NCBI GenBank assembly: GCA_963675055.2
Contig: CAXXJE010000004.1
Span: forward strand, 558,001 to 622,000
DNA from: PGYT01 sp963675055
GTDB taxonomy: Bacteria > Bacteroidota > Ignavibacteria > Ignavibacteriales > Melioribacteraceae
DNA length: 64,000 nt
Direction: 5' to 3'
Numbering within the stretch: the stretch's first letter is position 1; each line of letters opens with the position of its first letter. Positions 50,133 through 60,800 of the stretch are shown here, in pieces. The notes under the pieces were generated by a model. The model searched no databases, was not told the DNA's origin, and saw nothing but the letters and a program-made list of their open reading frames with translations. A program made the position numbers and the translations under genes.

Positions 50133-53100
50133 TTATTTCATCTGCAGGACTACAAAAGTTATATCATCCGCTTGTTCTTTCCCGTTGCTCCAGTTATCAC
50201 ACGTAAGTCTTAAATCCGAAATAATCTCTTCAGAGGACTTTGTACCGATCTGCCCGAATAGCTTATTTATTCTTTCATATCCGTACATCTCATTATCCCG
50301 GTTAAACAATTCCGGAAATCCATCGCTCATGAGAAGAATTGTATCCCCTTTTTCAAGAGTCGTTTCTTTTAGTTCGTAAACAAATGTGGACGGTGCTCCG
50401 AGAGGCATTCCTTTAATAATTACTTCTTCAACGACACCTTGTGATTTCCTGTAAATTAGTGCCGGCGGCATTCCGGCTGCGGACATAGTGAGTTTGTTAC
50501 CCTTAAATTTAAGTATCATTAGACACATTGATAACAAACGTAATCTCATATTCCTTAAACATCTGGAAATTTCACTGAAAGTATAGAGAATATCCGGATT
50601 CGATGCATGAGTACTAAACAAGCTCTTTGTTGCGGTTACCATTGTACCCGCATTAAGTCCGTGTCCGGTTGCATCACCTGCAACAACCGTTAATGTTCCG
50701 TCCAAGTCTATGTGAAAATCGTAATAGTCTCCACCTACTTCAGTTGCAGTACTCATGAATACTGCAATATCAAGATTTGGCAATTCCGGAATTGTCTCAG
50801 GCAGCATTGACAACTGGAGATTACGCGCCTCTTCAAGTTCTTTTGTTTTTCTATCATTCTCAGCCTGCACAGCACGTGCCTGAGCTTCTGCGGCAACAGC
50901 ACGCAACTCTGCCTCCTGCATTTGCTGGCGCTGACGTTCCTTTTGTAGAATCTTATTCTTCTGGAATTTTTGGAATGAGATAAAACCGACAATCAATACT
51001 AAAACATATGTGAAATATGCATATATCGATTTCCACCATGGGGGGTATATCACAATCGCAAGCTGCTTGGGAGTTTTCGACCAGACACCGTCTGAATTGG
51101 ATGCCCTGATGCTGAATGTATACTCACCAGGATCAAGATTTGTATAAGTCGCATATCGCCTGTTGTCGTAATGCCACTCTTCATCGAAACCAACTAGCTT
51201 ATACGCATACTGGTTCCTCTCAGGACGGACATAATGAAGAGCGGTAAACTCGAACGAAACATCATTTTGGTTATAAGATAAGAGCAGGCTATCGGTAACT
51301 GAAATCGACTTCTTCAGTGGTGAATTCGGGGCTGATGGCGTTACAACCTTTCCCGAAATTAACATCCTGTTCAACACAATTTTAGGAGCTACAGTATTAA
51401 TGTTACCAGGCTTAAATACGTTAAAACCATTTTCTCCGCCAAAGTATATATTCTCATTTTCGTCCTTGAGAAATGCACCTTGTGTATAAGTGTAACCCTG
51501 CAGGCCATCTTCCATATCGTAATTAATAAAACTGACCTGTTCCTCACCGGTGCGAGTCATTTTAACAAGTCCTTTAAGTGAACTGATCCAAATGTTACCC
51601 TTACTATCTTTGAGCAGACTGAGTAGATAATTTGTCGGCAGTCCGTTATTAACCGTATAAGTCCTAAATTCGCCGGTTGAAATATTCAACTCCATCAGCC
51701 CGCCGAAAGTCGCCAAGTAAAATTCATCCTGTGATTTCTGGATTACGGAATTTACTCTGCTATTGGAAAACACTGTGCTTGAACGCTGGTTTGAAGCATA
51801 TTGCTTGAATCTGGCGGTTGCTGGATGATAAATGGAAAACCCTTCGGTATTACTTCCAGCCCAGATATTTCCATTCGAATCCTTGTAAACTGTTCTTATG
51901 TAATTACCTACCAGGGAATTGTCAAATTCCTTCTTGGGAATATTTTCACTGAAATAATCAACTTCCGCCGTCGATAATTTATACAGCTGAATACCCCACA
52001 TATTAGGATCGTAAGGTATCGCAGCATTCCATTCATCGTATGAATGAGAATCATCAGAAACATATCTTAACTTGTACCTGCCCGGTTGAAGTGTTATTAT
52101 AGAAAGCTGCATAAAGTTCTTAAAATCCCCTCCAGCGTGACGTAAGTTAGAAGCTTCAGTTTTCCAAACCGTATCGCCTTTTTGATTTTCTATCCAACCA
52201 TGGTCCCATAGTGACTGATCGTTAATTAAAAAAGCTTCTCCTGCGGTTGACACTAAAAATGAGGAGACCTCGTTAACCTCGAACTGTTCCGTCAAATTCT
52301 GATTGTTACCCGCCTGCAAGATACCTGCAAACAATCTGCTATTCTTGATTGTTTCAAGTCGTTGTAATACGTTTGATGTATAAGTTGTATCAAAACTATT
52401 AAAACGCTGGTTTTCATTGGTCTTGACATTAAATTGATTTAACCCATTTTGCGTTGCAATCCATAGATATTTATTTTCATCATTCAGAATAAACCGGATA
52501 AATCCGCTAGTCAGGAAATTCGCGTCTTTGTATGAATTCCCAAACTGTTCAACTTTCTTACCGATTAGATCATATCTTAAAAGACCGTCACCCCATGTTC
52601 CGATCCAGAGTACATTGTCATCTGTTTCAGTAATAGATCTTATATTCAGACCATTCTTCAGTTTAATTGGAATATTGATCGGCTTAATTTGTCGAGTTTT
52701 AGGGTCGTACAAGTTCACAGATGTAATTGCGGCAACCCATATTTTACCTGGGTAGGTGTAAGACTTTGCAAAACAGGCAATCGTCTGAGACTGAGATGGA
52801 TTCTCTTTATCGGCTATTTTTATCGTTGTCATCGGCTCTTTAACCGGATCACATTTATTTATACCACTATTTGAACTTCCAATCCAGAAGACCCCGGAAG
52901 CATCAATTATAATACTCAGAAGAAAATTACTTGAAATGGAGTTTTCCTCCTGCGGATTGTTTACATACTGAGTTGTTTCACCTGTTACCGGATCATACCT
53001 TAACAATCCATTATTAGAAGTCACGTACCATAAATCTCCATTACTATCCTCTGTCATCCTGAATATTTCAGCTCCGTCCAGGATTGGATAATGTTTAAAC

Positions 53101-53885
53101 TCATTTTCGCCCAGTTCCATCATGAAACTGACACCATCATAGGAATTCAGAAATAATCTATTTTCCCTGTCCTTAAAAAAGAACAATGAGAACCTGTCTT
53201 TACCGGTAAATTGTTTCAGACTGTCATTCATGTCAACGGTCTCGGAACGATCTTCAGATACCCTATTAATACCGTCTGCCACACCGAAATTTCTACCATA
53301 ACTGAACCAGAGTCTGTTTTGTGAGTCTTCCATTATATCAAAGATAGCAAAATTCATAACCGCTGATGAATCCTGATCAGAAAACATCGGGGTAAATGTA
53401 TGTTCATCCCGATCAAAGTATGTGAGACCGTGATAAGCTTTGCCAAGAATTAGTCTCCCGGAATGATCTTCATATATCGATAAAACTCCGTTATAAAAAG
53501 CCTGGTTGTTATCCGCATCAAAATAGAATGATTCAAAATTGTCGGCATCACGATTATATAAGTTGAGAGCCTTTTCCGTACCGATCCACAGATTACCTTG
53601 CGAATCTTCATATAATTCAACGACCAGATTACCCGCAAGGGAATTCGGGATTTCAGGGTCTTCCCTGTAAACAGTAAATTCATAACCGTCGTATTTATTC
53701 AACCCGTCGGATGTAGCAAACCAGAGCAGACCAAACTGATCCTGAATAATATTCTGAACAGTGGAATTGGATAAGCCGTCGAGCAAGGTTAGCTTCTCGA
53801 AGGACAGATTGCTTTGAGCATAAAACTGACTCCAAACTGAGAGCAGCAATAAAGCAATTATCTTTTTAATTAAAGGCTTGTTCAT
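50133..53885 (-). CDS. Beta-propeller/Y_Y_Y sensor with SpoIIE-type phosphatase
   Basis: A 1250-residue membrane protein. The signal peptide (KIIALLLLSVWSQFYAQ) leads to a large periplasmic sensor of regulator-propeller repeats (GLSNSTVQNIIQDQFGLLWFATSDGLNKYDG, NLWIGTEKALNLY, GNIWAGSNTEGFSIYHP) up to ~850. It is interrupted at ~555-675 by an inserted module (LQPGRYKLRYVSDDSHSYDEW, WGIQLYKLS) resembling a carbohydrate- or ligand-binding fold. A Y_Y_Y domain is at ~890-965 (YAYKLVGFDEEWHYD, NLDPGEYTFSIRASNSDG), a membrane helix near 980 (YFTYVLVLIVGFISF), a coiled coil, and a PP2C/SpoIIE phosphatase at ~1040-1250 (TEVGGDYYDF, GDATGHGLNAGTMV, LMSDGFPELFN, QADDITFVVLQ). Metal aspartates are kept. 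It probably dephosphorylates an anti-sigma-factor antagonist (STAS protein), none of which is encoded here. Confidence 0.9.
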   Translation of the reverse strand: MNKPLIKKIIALLLLSVWSQFYAQSNLSFEKLTLLDGLSNSTVQNIIQDQFGLLWFATSDGLNKYDGYEFTVYREDPEIPNSLAGNLVVELYEDSQGNLWIGTEKALNLYNRDADNFESFYFDADNNQAFYNGVLSIYEDHSGRLILGKAYHGLTYFDRDEHTFTPMFSDQDSSAVMNFAIFDIMEDSQNRLWFSYGRNFGVADGINRVSEDRSETVDMNDSLKQFTGKDRFSLFFFKDRENRLFLNSYDGVSFMMELGENEFKHYPILDGAEIFRMTEDSNGDLWYVTSNNGLLRYDPVTGETTQYVNNPQEENSISSNFLLSIIIDASGVFWIGSSNSGINKCDPVKEPMTTIKIADKENPSQSQTIACFAKSYTYPGKIWVAAITSVNLYDPKTRQIKPINIPIKLKNGLNIRSITETDDNVLWIGTWGDGLLRYDLIGKKVEQFGNSYKDANFLTSGFIRFILNDENKYLWIATQNGLNQFNVKTNENQRFNSFDTTYTSNVLQRLETIKNSRLFAGILQAGNNQNLTEQFEVNEVSSFLVSTAGEAFLINDQSLWDHGWIENQKGDTVWKTEASNLRHAGGDFKNFMQLSIITLQPGRYKLRYVSDDSHSYDEWNAAIPYDPNMWGIQLYKLSTAEVDYFSENIPKKEFDNSLVGNYIRTVYKDSNGNIWAGSNTEGFSIYHPATARFKQYASNQRSSTVFSNSRVNSVIQKSQDEFYLATFGGLMELNISTGEFRTYTVNNGLPTNYLLSLLKDSKGNIWISSLKGLVKMTRTGEEQVSFINYDMEDGLQGYTYTQGAFLKDENENIYFGGENGFNVFKPGNINTVAPKIVLNRMLISGKVVTPSAPNSPLKKSISVTDSLLLSYNQNDVSFEFTALHYVRPERNQYAYKLVGFDEEWHYDNRRYATYTNLDPGEYTFSIRASNSDGVWSKTPKQLAIVIYPPWWKSIYAYFTYVLVLIVGFISFQKFQKNKILQKERQRQQMQEAELRAVAAEAQARAVQAENDRKTKELEEARNLQLSMLPETIPELPNLDIAVFMSTATEVGGDYYDFHIDLDGTLTVVAGDATGHGLNAGTMVTATKSLFSTHASNPDILYTFSEISRCLRNMRLRLLSMCLMILKFKGNKLTMSAAGMPPALIYRKSQGVVEEVIIKGMPLGAPSTFVYELKETTLEKGDTILLMSDGFPELFNRDNEMYGYERINKLFGQIGTKSSEEIISDLRLTCDNWSNGKEQADDITFVVLQMK

Positions 53886-53920
53886 ATAAGTTGTCCTTAT
53901 GCTGAGAAGTATTGTTCGAA

Positions 53921-55531
53921 TTACTTCCTATATAGACACAGAGCGGTTATATCATCACTCTGAGGTGTGTTCTTTGTATGTTTGCGCACATCCTTAACGA
54001 TTTCATCAATAAATCCTGCAGAGTCCTTGAAATCAAATTTTTTGAAATATTCCTCAAGTCTTTCGTCTGAATACTCTTCCTCATTTTTATCCATGGCTTC
54101 CGGTATACCATCAGTGAACATCAGCAGCTTTTCACCTTTATTTATTACCAGCTTTTCCCCATCAAACGGAAGTCCCATATCGAACATACCAAGTGCTACA
54201 CCTCCCGCGTCAATTTTGTACAGGGTGTTGTCTTTTTTTAGTAGCAACGACGGATTGTGACCTGCATTAACAATTTCAAGTTCACCGGATTCGGAATCAA
54301 GCAGAGCAATAAAAAAGGTAATGAATTTATCTGAAGGGGATGAATTGTATATAACAGTATTAATTTTCACTGCAAGTTCACTTAGCGGCACCTGTAAATC
54401 AAGATAAGCGTTCAGTGAAGCGTTCAATGTACTAACCAGCAACGAAGCTGGGACGCCTTTCCCGGTTACATCTGCCATAATCAGTGCATATCTTCCGTCA
54501 TTCAGTTTTTTGCAATCGTAATAGTCCCCTCCCACTTCCTTAGAGGGAATATTAATACCAGCTACATCATAACCAGGAATATCAGGAAGTCTGTCCGGAA
54601 TAATCTTTTTCTGTATATCTGAAGCTACAGAAATTTCTTTTTCTATAGTTTCTTTCTCCAGCGCCTCCCGATGAAGATGCGCGTTCTCAATTGCAGAACT
54701 TAATTGTCGCGCAAATGCTCCCAACAGTATATCATCATTTTCATCGAAATCAACAATACCGGCTCGGCTTTCCTTTTCAATTAATACGAATTCATAAGAC
54801 TTTTTCAGCAATTCAAACTTGGTCGATAATTTATTTTCGGATTTGAAAATGTACTCTGTATCAAGTCCCGGTGGAAAAGTTGTAGATTTATTAAGACCCG
54901 CATTTTCCTTAATAAAAACAGCCCCGGCTGAGGCATTTGTCAATACAACTGCTCTTTCAAGTGCTAATTCCATTAAAGAATCTGTTTTCTCCAGAGAAGT
55001 GAGCTCAATACCTGTATCAATTAGACTATTAAGCTGCAGCACCCGATGATTCAAAGAAAAGATTAGTTCCTTTTCTTTTCTATGATTAAGATAAGCCTGG
55101 TATGCGTTTGTTAGAAGTTGTAAGAATATTTGAAGAGAGATTTTATCAAAAGCGCTGAACTCGGTCTTATCTATTTTACTGCCTATTAAAAGACCAAAAT
55201 GAGTACCATCAATCAGTGGAACTGTAACTGCAAGTTTAAGCTTCTCATCCTCAATACTGTTTATCTTCGGTAATTTATCGGGTTCGAGATGATTGCTATA
55301 CTCCTCAGACTGCTTCTGATGTAAATATAATGGAATCCAGTTCCCTTCCTTTTCGGTTAGATGGAGTACATTAACATTGATGGTTAACAGGTTACCGCGA
55401 ATGATATGTCCAAAACTCCTGGCCAGTTCATTTAAATTACTCGATTGTGAAAGTACATCGAAACCTTCCTGAAAAGATTTCACCTGAAGGTTTAACTTGT
55501 CAACAAGTATTGAAAGTTCGGAATTAGCCAT
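53921..55531 (-). CDS. GAF-containing SpoIIE-type serine phosphatase
   Basis: A 536-residue soluble PP2C-family phosphatase. The N-terminal ~150 residues form a sensor region (FDVLSQSSNLNELARSFGHIIRG, LAVTVPLIDGTHFGLLIGS), and a GAF domain follows at ~165-300 (LMELALERAVVLTNASAGAVFI, RAGIVDFDENDDILLGAFARQLSSAIENAHLH). A helical linker leads to the SpoIIE domain at ~325-536: KEVGGDYYDCKKLNDGRY, MADVTGKGVPASLLVST, VNAGHNPSLLL, MFTDGIPEAMDKNEEEY, SDDITALCLY. Active-site Asp residues are intact. The substrate would be a phosphorylated STAS-type anti-anti-sigma factor, by family knowledge. It lies 35 bp upstream of the propeller phosphatase gene, so the two are probably one operon and may converge on a single target. 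Confidence 0.92.
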   Translation of the reverse strand: MANSELSILVDKLNLQVKSFQEGFDVLSQSSNLNELARSFGHIIRGNLLTINVNVLHLTEKEGNWIPLYLHQKQSEEYSNHLEPDKLPKINSIEDEKLKLAVTVPLIDGTHFGLLIGSKIDKTEFSAFDKISLQIFLQLLTNAYQAYLNHRKEKELIFSLNHRVLQLNSLIDTGIELTSLEKTDSLMELALERAVVLTNASAGAVFIKENAGLNKSTTFPPGLDTEYIFKSENKLSTKFELLKKSYEFVLIEKESRAGIVDFDENDDILLGAFARQLSSAIENAHLHREALEKETIEKEISVASDIQKKIIPDRLPDIPGYDVAGINIPSKEVGGDYYDCKKLNDGRYALIMADVTGKGVPASLLVSTLNASLNAYLDLQVPLSELAVKINTVIYNSSPSDKFITFFIALLDSESGELEIVNAGHNPSLLLKKDNTLYKIDAGGVALGMFDMGLPFDGEKLVINKGEKLLMFTDGIPEAMDKNEEEYSDERLEEYFKKFDFKDSAGFIDEIVKDVRKHTKNTPQSDDITALCLYRK

Positions 55532-55924
55532 AGAATGATCAAATTGTTAGAAATCGGTTATAATATAAAAGGACTTTTTTGATAGCTAAAGTATTCACTG
55601 CTAGTTCCAAAATCATAAGAATCTAATGATTAAAAATGAATAAAATCGGCAGAATTTGAAATCATATTACCGAATATTTTCAAGTAAACAATTGTACGGT
55701 AGCTGACTCATTTTAACCTTTATTAATGTTAGACCCATACAGTCACATCATATTAAAATCAAGTCAGGGCAATAATAATAATTTGAAATTTAGGAAACAA
55801 TTTGAATAATGTTTTGCGAATCTAATAAGGATAAAAGTCTTAGTAAAAAGAAATACTTGAGTTTTAAGGGGAGCGGAGAGGCAGAAGCAACTACAATCCT
55901 ACCTCTCCTGTGGGGAACAATTAT
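55532..55924. other. 393-bp intergenic region
   Basis: No convincing gene. It holds the promoter region of the SpoIIE operon at its right-hand (5') side and a terminator-like hairpin for the REC-kinase gene at 55875-55908. The 63-codon plus-strand frame across the hairpin looks fortuitous. Confidence 0.5.
55875..55908 (-). terminator. Hairpin downstream of the REC-kinase gene
   Basis: GGAGAGG/CCTCTCC, seven-bp stem with a 20-nt loop, 17 bp past the stop of the gene at 55925 on the minus strand. No clean T run; moderate support. Confidence 0.45.
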
Positions 55925-57031
55925 TTATATAGCTATACCTTCAGTAACAGTTAATCGTGACGGGAATAAAATTTCTATTTTAGTAATGGAATCAGGCTGA
56001 CTTTCAATATGAATTTGAGTTTTATAAAACTCACATAATCTCTTTATTATTGCAAGTCCTAAACCATTTCCATCCTGCTCAAAAGTTTTTCTTTTATGCT
56101 GAACAAAAGGTGATATTTTCTCAATTTCTTCACTTGTCATACCTCTGCCGAAGTTCGTAACGATTACGCTAAAATGTCCATCTACATTCTTCGTTTCAAG
56201 TAAAATTTCCGAATCTTTTGTTGAAAACTTATTTGCATTAACAAGTAACTCTTCTATAATCAGTTTGAAATGATCTGCAAACATCCTGATTTCAAATTCG
56301 GCAACCTGAGAATCATTCTTAAAGTTAATCCTGTCACGGAATCCTGATTTCTCCAACACTTCTTCAATAATCCAGTACGGTGACGAAATATAGTGATCAA
56401 GAAGTTCCGTGTAATTTACCTGATCCTTTATCATTAACTCGGTTTCGGAGTATCTTAAAAATTTCTCAAGCGTTTTGTATAATCTATCAGATGTATTCCT
56501 GATACCGCTGAGCATAATCTTCATTTCGCTTTTGCTAAGTAAATCGAGATCCGACAGCATCATATCCGTATAACCAAATATGGATACAAGTGGTGTTCTT
56601 AATTCATGCGGGACATATGAAGAAATATTACTGTATAACTCTTCTAATTTTGATGTTAACTTTGTCTTTTTTGCAATTTGTGTTTCTATCGCATCGAGTA
56701 ATTCACTCGTCCGGAAAGGTTTTGTGATGTAATCGTCGGCCCCGGCAACCATACCTTTTCTGATTTCAATTCTATCTACTTTTGCGCTTAAAAAGATAAT
56801 CGGAATCTGTTCAGTCTTCGGATCTTTCCTCAAGTCGTTTAATAAAGCATAACCATCACATTCAGGCATCATAATATCTGATAAAATCAGATCCGGCGAT
56901 TCTGCTCTAGCAATCTCGAATCCCTCCCTGCCATTTGTGGCAGAAAGCGTATTATAGCCATTCAAGTTAAGAATCTTAACTATATTGCTTAATACTGCTT
57001 TGGAATCTTCAACTACTAAAATTTTGCTCAT
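55925..57031 (-). CDS. Response-regulator/histidine-kinase hybrid (REC-HisKA-HATPase)
   Basis: A 368-residue soluble protein. The receiver domain (1-~120) has ILVVEDSKAVLSNIVKIL, phospho-Asp in PDLILSDIMMPECDG near 54, and the switch Lys in DDYITKPFRTSELLD near 104. A short helix leads to a HisKA-like dimerisation region with NISSYVPHELRTPLVSIFGYTDM, whose His is near 143. The ATPase domain follows (IIEELLVNANKFST N-box, VTNFGRGMT G1-like, QDGNGLGLAIIKRL G2). A receiver N-terminal to the kinase suggests that phosphorylation gates its activity, or that it relays to the neighbouring LytTR regulator. It follows, with a 120-bp gap, the REC-LytTR gene. Confidence 0.92.
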   Translation of the reverse strand: MSKILVVEDSKAVLSNIVKILNLNGYNTLSATNGREGFEIARAESPDLILSDIMMPECDGYALLNDLRKDPKTEQIPIIFLSAKVDRIEIRKGMVAGADDYITKPFRTSELLDAIETQIAKKTKLTSKLEELYSNISSYVPHELRTPLVSIFGYTDMMLSDLDLLSKSEMKIMLSGIRNTSDRLYKTLEKFLRYSETELMIKDQVNYTELLDHYISSPYWIIEEVLEKSGFRDRINFKNDSQVAEFEIRMFADHFKLIIEELLVNANKFSTKDSEILLETKNVDGHFSVIVTNFGRGMTSEEIEKISPFVQHKRKTFEQDGNGLGLAIIKRLCEFYKTQIHIESQPDSITKIEILFPSRLTVTEGIAI

Positions 57032-57151
57032 TATCTTTTCCTTTCTTGGTGCAATAATAAACTAATGGGACTCTAAAACAATGCAAATTCAAATAAATGC
57101 GTTATAAGTGCAATAAGTGAGCGCTATGCTAAATATTATATATTCTTTGAA

Positions 57152-57898
57152 CTATACTCCTAATTTCCGCTTAATTTTAACAGCATATCTCTGACTAATT
57201 GGAAGAGGACTGTCAATGTTCATCAATGAGACTTCATAATTCCTATGGTCTATTTTATTAATGTTTTCAACATATTTAAAATTGACGATTGATGATCTGT
57301 GAATCCTGATAAAATCTTTATCTGGAAGTTCTTCTTCCCATGACTTTAAAAGTTTTCTTAAAAAATACTTTGTGTTATTACTCAAATAGACAGTTGAATA
57401 CTCTCCATCGGCAGAAATATAGACTATTTCTGCAATTTCAACTAAGGTTGGCTTCCCACCGGCGTTAATAAGTATCCTGTCATCTGGTTTAAGGTGCCTT
57501 TCTTTAACAGCTTTGTCGGATTGGAGCGACTCAAATCTTTTAAGCCTTGTTTCTATCGCTTCAAGCAGGTCTTTTGCTTTTACCGGTTTGGTTAAATAAT
57601 CATCCGCACCTAGGTTCATCCCCTGCCGTATGTCAGTTAGATCTGACTTTGCTGATAAAAAGAGGAATGGAATCTGGTTAATTGTCTCATCTTCACTAAT
57701 CTTTTGCTTAATCTGAAATCCATCCATAACAGGAAGGATAATATCTGAAATAATAATATCCGGCATAATCTGCCTGATATTTTGAGTTGCGTTTTCCCCA
57801 CTGTCCAGCTCATAAACATCATATTCATTCAATTTTAAGAGCAGACAAATATTCTCCCTGATATTGCGGTCATCCTCAATAATCAGGATTTTCTTCAT
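57152..57898 (-). CDS. LytTR-type response regulator (first copy)
   Basis: A 248-residue DNA-binding regulator. The receiver domain (1-~125) has KKILIIEDDRNIRENIC, phospho-Asp in PDIIISDIILPVMDGF near 53, Thr/Ser in FLFLSAKSDL and Lys in DDYLTKPVKAKDLLE near 103. The C-terminal LytTR domain (~145-245) has EIAEIVYISADGEYSTVYLSN, KYFLRKLLKSWEEEL, DFIRIHRSSIVNFKYV. The canonical FIRIHRS/INxxYV form is fully kept, so DNA binding is likely. Its ATG overlaps by one base the TAA of the large hybrid kinase gene, so the pair is almost surely a cognate kinase-regulator couple. It is related to the second LytTR regulator at 61629. Confidence 0.92.
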   Translation of the reverse strand: MKKILIIEDDRNIRENICLLLKLNEYDVYELDSGENATQNIRQIMPDIIISDIILPVMDGFQIKQKISEDETINQIPFLFLSAKSDLTDIRQGMNLGADDYLTKPVKAKDLLEAIETRLKRFESLQSDKAVKERHLKPDDRILINAGGKPTLVEIAEIVYISADGEYSTVYLSNNTKYFLRKLLKSWEEELPDKDFIRIHRSSIVNFKYVENINKIDHRNYEVSLMNIDSPLPISQRYAVKIKRKLGV

Positions 57899-60800
57899 TA
57901 GATCTCCGTTATAATTGGTAGTTTGACAGTGAAAGTAGTGCCTTTTTCAATTTCGCTATAAACTTCAATACTTCCTCCCAGCGTTTCAACCGATCTTTTT
58001 GTAATTGCCAAACCCAAGCCTGTGCCGGGCTCATTCTTTATATTACTCGCCCTGTGAAAAGGTGAGAAAATCTCCTCAAGTTCAGATTGTGGTATACCAA
58101 TGCCCTGATCAATTACTTTTATTTCAAAACTATTATCGGAAATTTCCAAATGACAATCAATTGATTTGCCGTAAGGGGTATATTTGATTGAGTTAGATAA
58201 AAGATTGGTAAGTATCTGTCTGAACAGTTTCTCATCTATCAGAGTTTCAAACTTATCTTTATTGACTTCATAGTTAACATCAACATCATCCCCGGTACTT
58301 ATAATAAGATCGTCAATTATCTGCAGGGTAAAGTCAACCAGTTCCACCATCTTCCTTTTAGCCACTAATTTACCGGAGTCAGCCCTGTTTATAGTTATAA
58401 CATCGTTCAACATGTCGGTCATATAATCAATTGAATTGATTATTTTTGTGAAGTGATCCTTTTTCTCATTCTCGGACATTGAGACTCCAATAATATCAAT
58501 AAGTTCTATTGAGGAAAGGATTGTTGACAGCGGAGTCCTGAATTCGTGACTTACCATAGAAACAAATCTGGATTTCAGTTCATTTAACTCAATAGCTTTA
58601 TCAAGTGCATTACGTATTTCGCTTTCTGCTTTAATTCTAAGACTTATATCATGCGCACTAATAAGTATCAGATCTTGATTCATTAATTTAATAGGGAAAG
58701 TCCGAAGTTCAACTATTCTTGTACTGTTCCTGTTTGTCTTAATTCTGAACTCACCAATATAGGCCTGTTTACCCTTTTTGCATTCGTTTATACTTTTCCA
58801 AAAGTCATCAGACTGCTCTTTTGGAATCAACTTAGTATCAAGTATCTGAGTTCCAACTAGTTCCTTTTTGGATTTGTTCAACAACCTGATTGCGGCGTTA
58901 TTACAGTCGGCTATTTTTGCATCCTGATGAATCAAATAAAAAGGTTCCGGAGCATATTCAAACAGGTTACGCCATCTGTCATTGGAAAGTTTGATTTCTT
59001 TTTCTACTTCCCATCTTCTTATTGCGCTCCCAATATTACCTGCAAGCGTAAAAAGTGCTGCAATTTCACCGATGGACCAGGTCTTCTGAGTTTTACAATC
59101 ATCAAAACCAATAATTCCCCAAAATTTCTCCTCACTGAAAATTGGAATTAATGCCAGTGATTCAACTTTTCTTCTCTTTAAATAAAATGACTGTTTTTCT
59201 GTAAATATTCTGGATGAACCATACACTGCACTTCCTTCTCTAAGTTCATCATACCATTCTTCAAAACCAGACCTATCAATTGTAAAACTCTGAAATGCTT
59301 CGTTGAATAATTCAGGTTCTACATCTCTCGATGTCCATTCATATCTTTGACTAAACGAGTTGAAACCTGTCAAATCTGTTTCGTCCTGAAATATATAAAT
59401 TCTATCCACTCCTGTGGAACGTCCAACATGTTCAATTGTATTGTAAAGCGCTTTATCAAGACTATTCTCAGATATCAGTATCATTGAACCGTTTGAAATG
59501 GCCTGCAGAAGATTATCTCTGCGCCTTATCATATCTTCGGCATTTTTAATATCCGATATTTCCCTTGCTGAGATTAATACGGACTTTATTTTACCTTCAT
59601 TATTAAATTCGGGCACAATATTACAGTCGAGCCAAATATCATTTTTTACTTTAATCTCAAATCTGCTTTTTGACTCAGTAACAAAAACAGCCTCAATTAT
59701 ATTCACAATATTACTCTCGAATTCAGTCTCCAACCCTATGTTAGATAAATGTTCACCCTGAACTGTTTCAATTTCTTTGTTTGTAACCTTCTCAATAGCA
59801 GGGTTAGCATAAAGTATGATAAGATTTTTATCAATTCTTAAAATCGCATCATCAATATTCTGTGCGAGAGTTCTGAATTGTGTCTCTGATTCCTGGAGAG
59901 CTTTGGTTCTTTTTGAGACCAGTTCTTCAAGATGATTTTGATATTCTTTGAGTTGTTCTTCGGAGCGTTTTCTCTCAGTTATATCATGATTAATGCTGAG
60001 GATCGCCTTCTGTTCCTTGTATACAACTACAGAAGCGTTAACTTCAAAAATTATTTCATCTTTATTACGATTATACTGTACAGTCTCAAAATTATGATTT
60101 GTACCAACCCTGAGAGTATTTTCAACCTGCGAATGTCCTCGTTGAGGATCTTTTGAAAACTTTATTAGCGATTCGCCAATAAGTTCACCTTTATCAAACC
60201 CATATACTTCACACGCTCTTTTATTTACTTCCAGAATTATTTCACCTTCAGGTTCGAATATTATAATTGCATCATGAGCATTTTCAAATAGTCCACGATA
60301 TTCTTTCTCTGATTGAATTAAATTCTTTTCGGAAATTTTTTTATCATTTATATCCTGAATCATTCCGATTGAACCAATAACATTACCGTCTTCATCAAAC
60401 CAGGGTCTGGAAAAGTCGTTAACCCATGTAGTTTCTCCGTTCTTCTTTCGAATCAGCAGGTCAGACTGATATTCATGGATTTTTCCGGAATACCAATCCT
60501 CAGCAACATCCTTCGGGTCTTCTATATTTTTGGGTTTAATAATTTCACAGTGCACGAGTATATCAACAAATTTAAGCGTCCTGAATTCCTTATAACTATA
60601 GCCGGTAATCGTTTCAATGATACTGCTGATATAATCATATCTTTTTGTTACAGAGTTATAATTATAAAGCGCAATTCCGGCATACTCTGAAAGCGAAGTT
60701 ATTCGTTCCTCGAATTCAATAATTTTACTTTCAGCTATCCTCCTATCAGTAATATCTTTAATCGTTATTACAAATCCATTGTCATCAGGTAATTTTGAGT

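Noticed and set aside
55809..56000. 63-codon plus-strand frame before the REC-kinase gene
   Set aside because: It spans a terminator-like hairpin and the antisense of the kinase C-terminus; no start signal.
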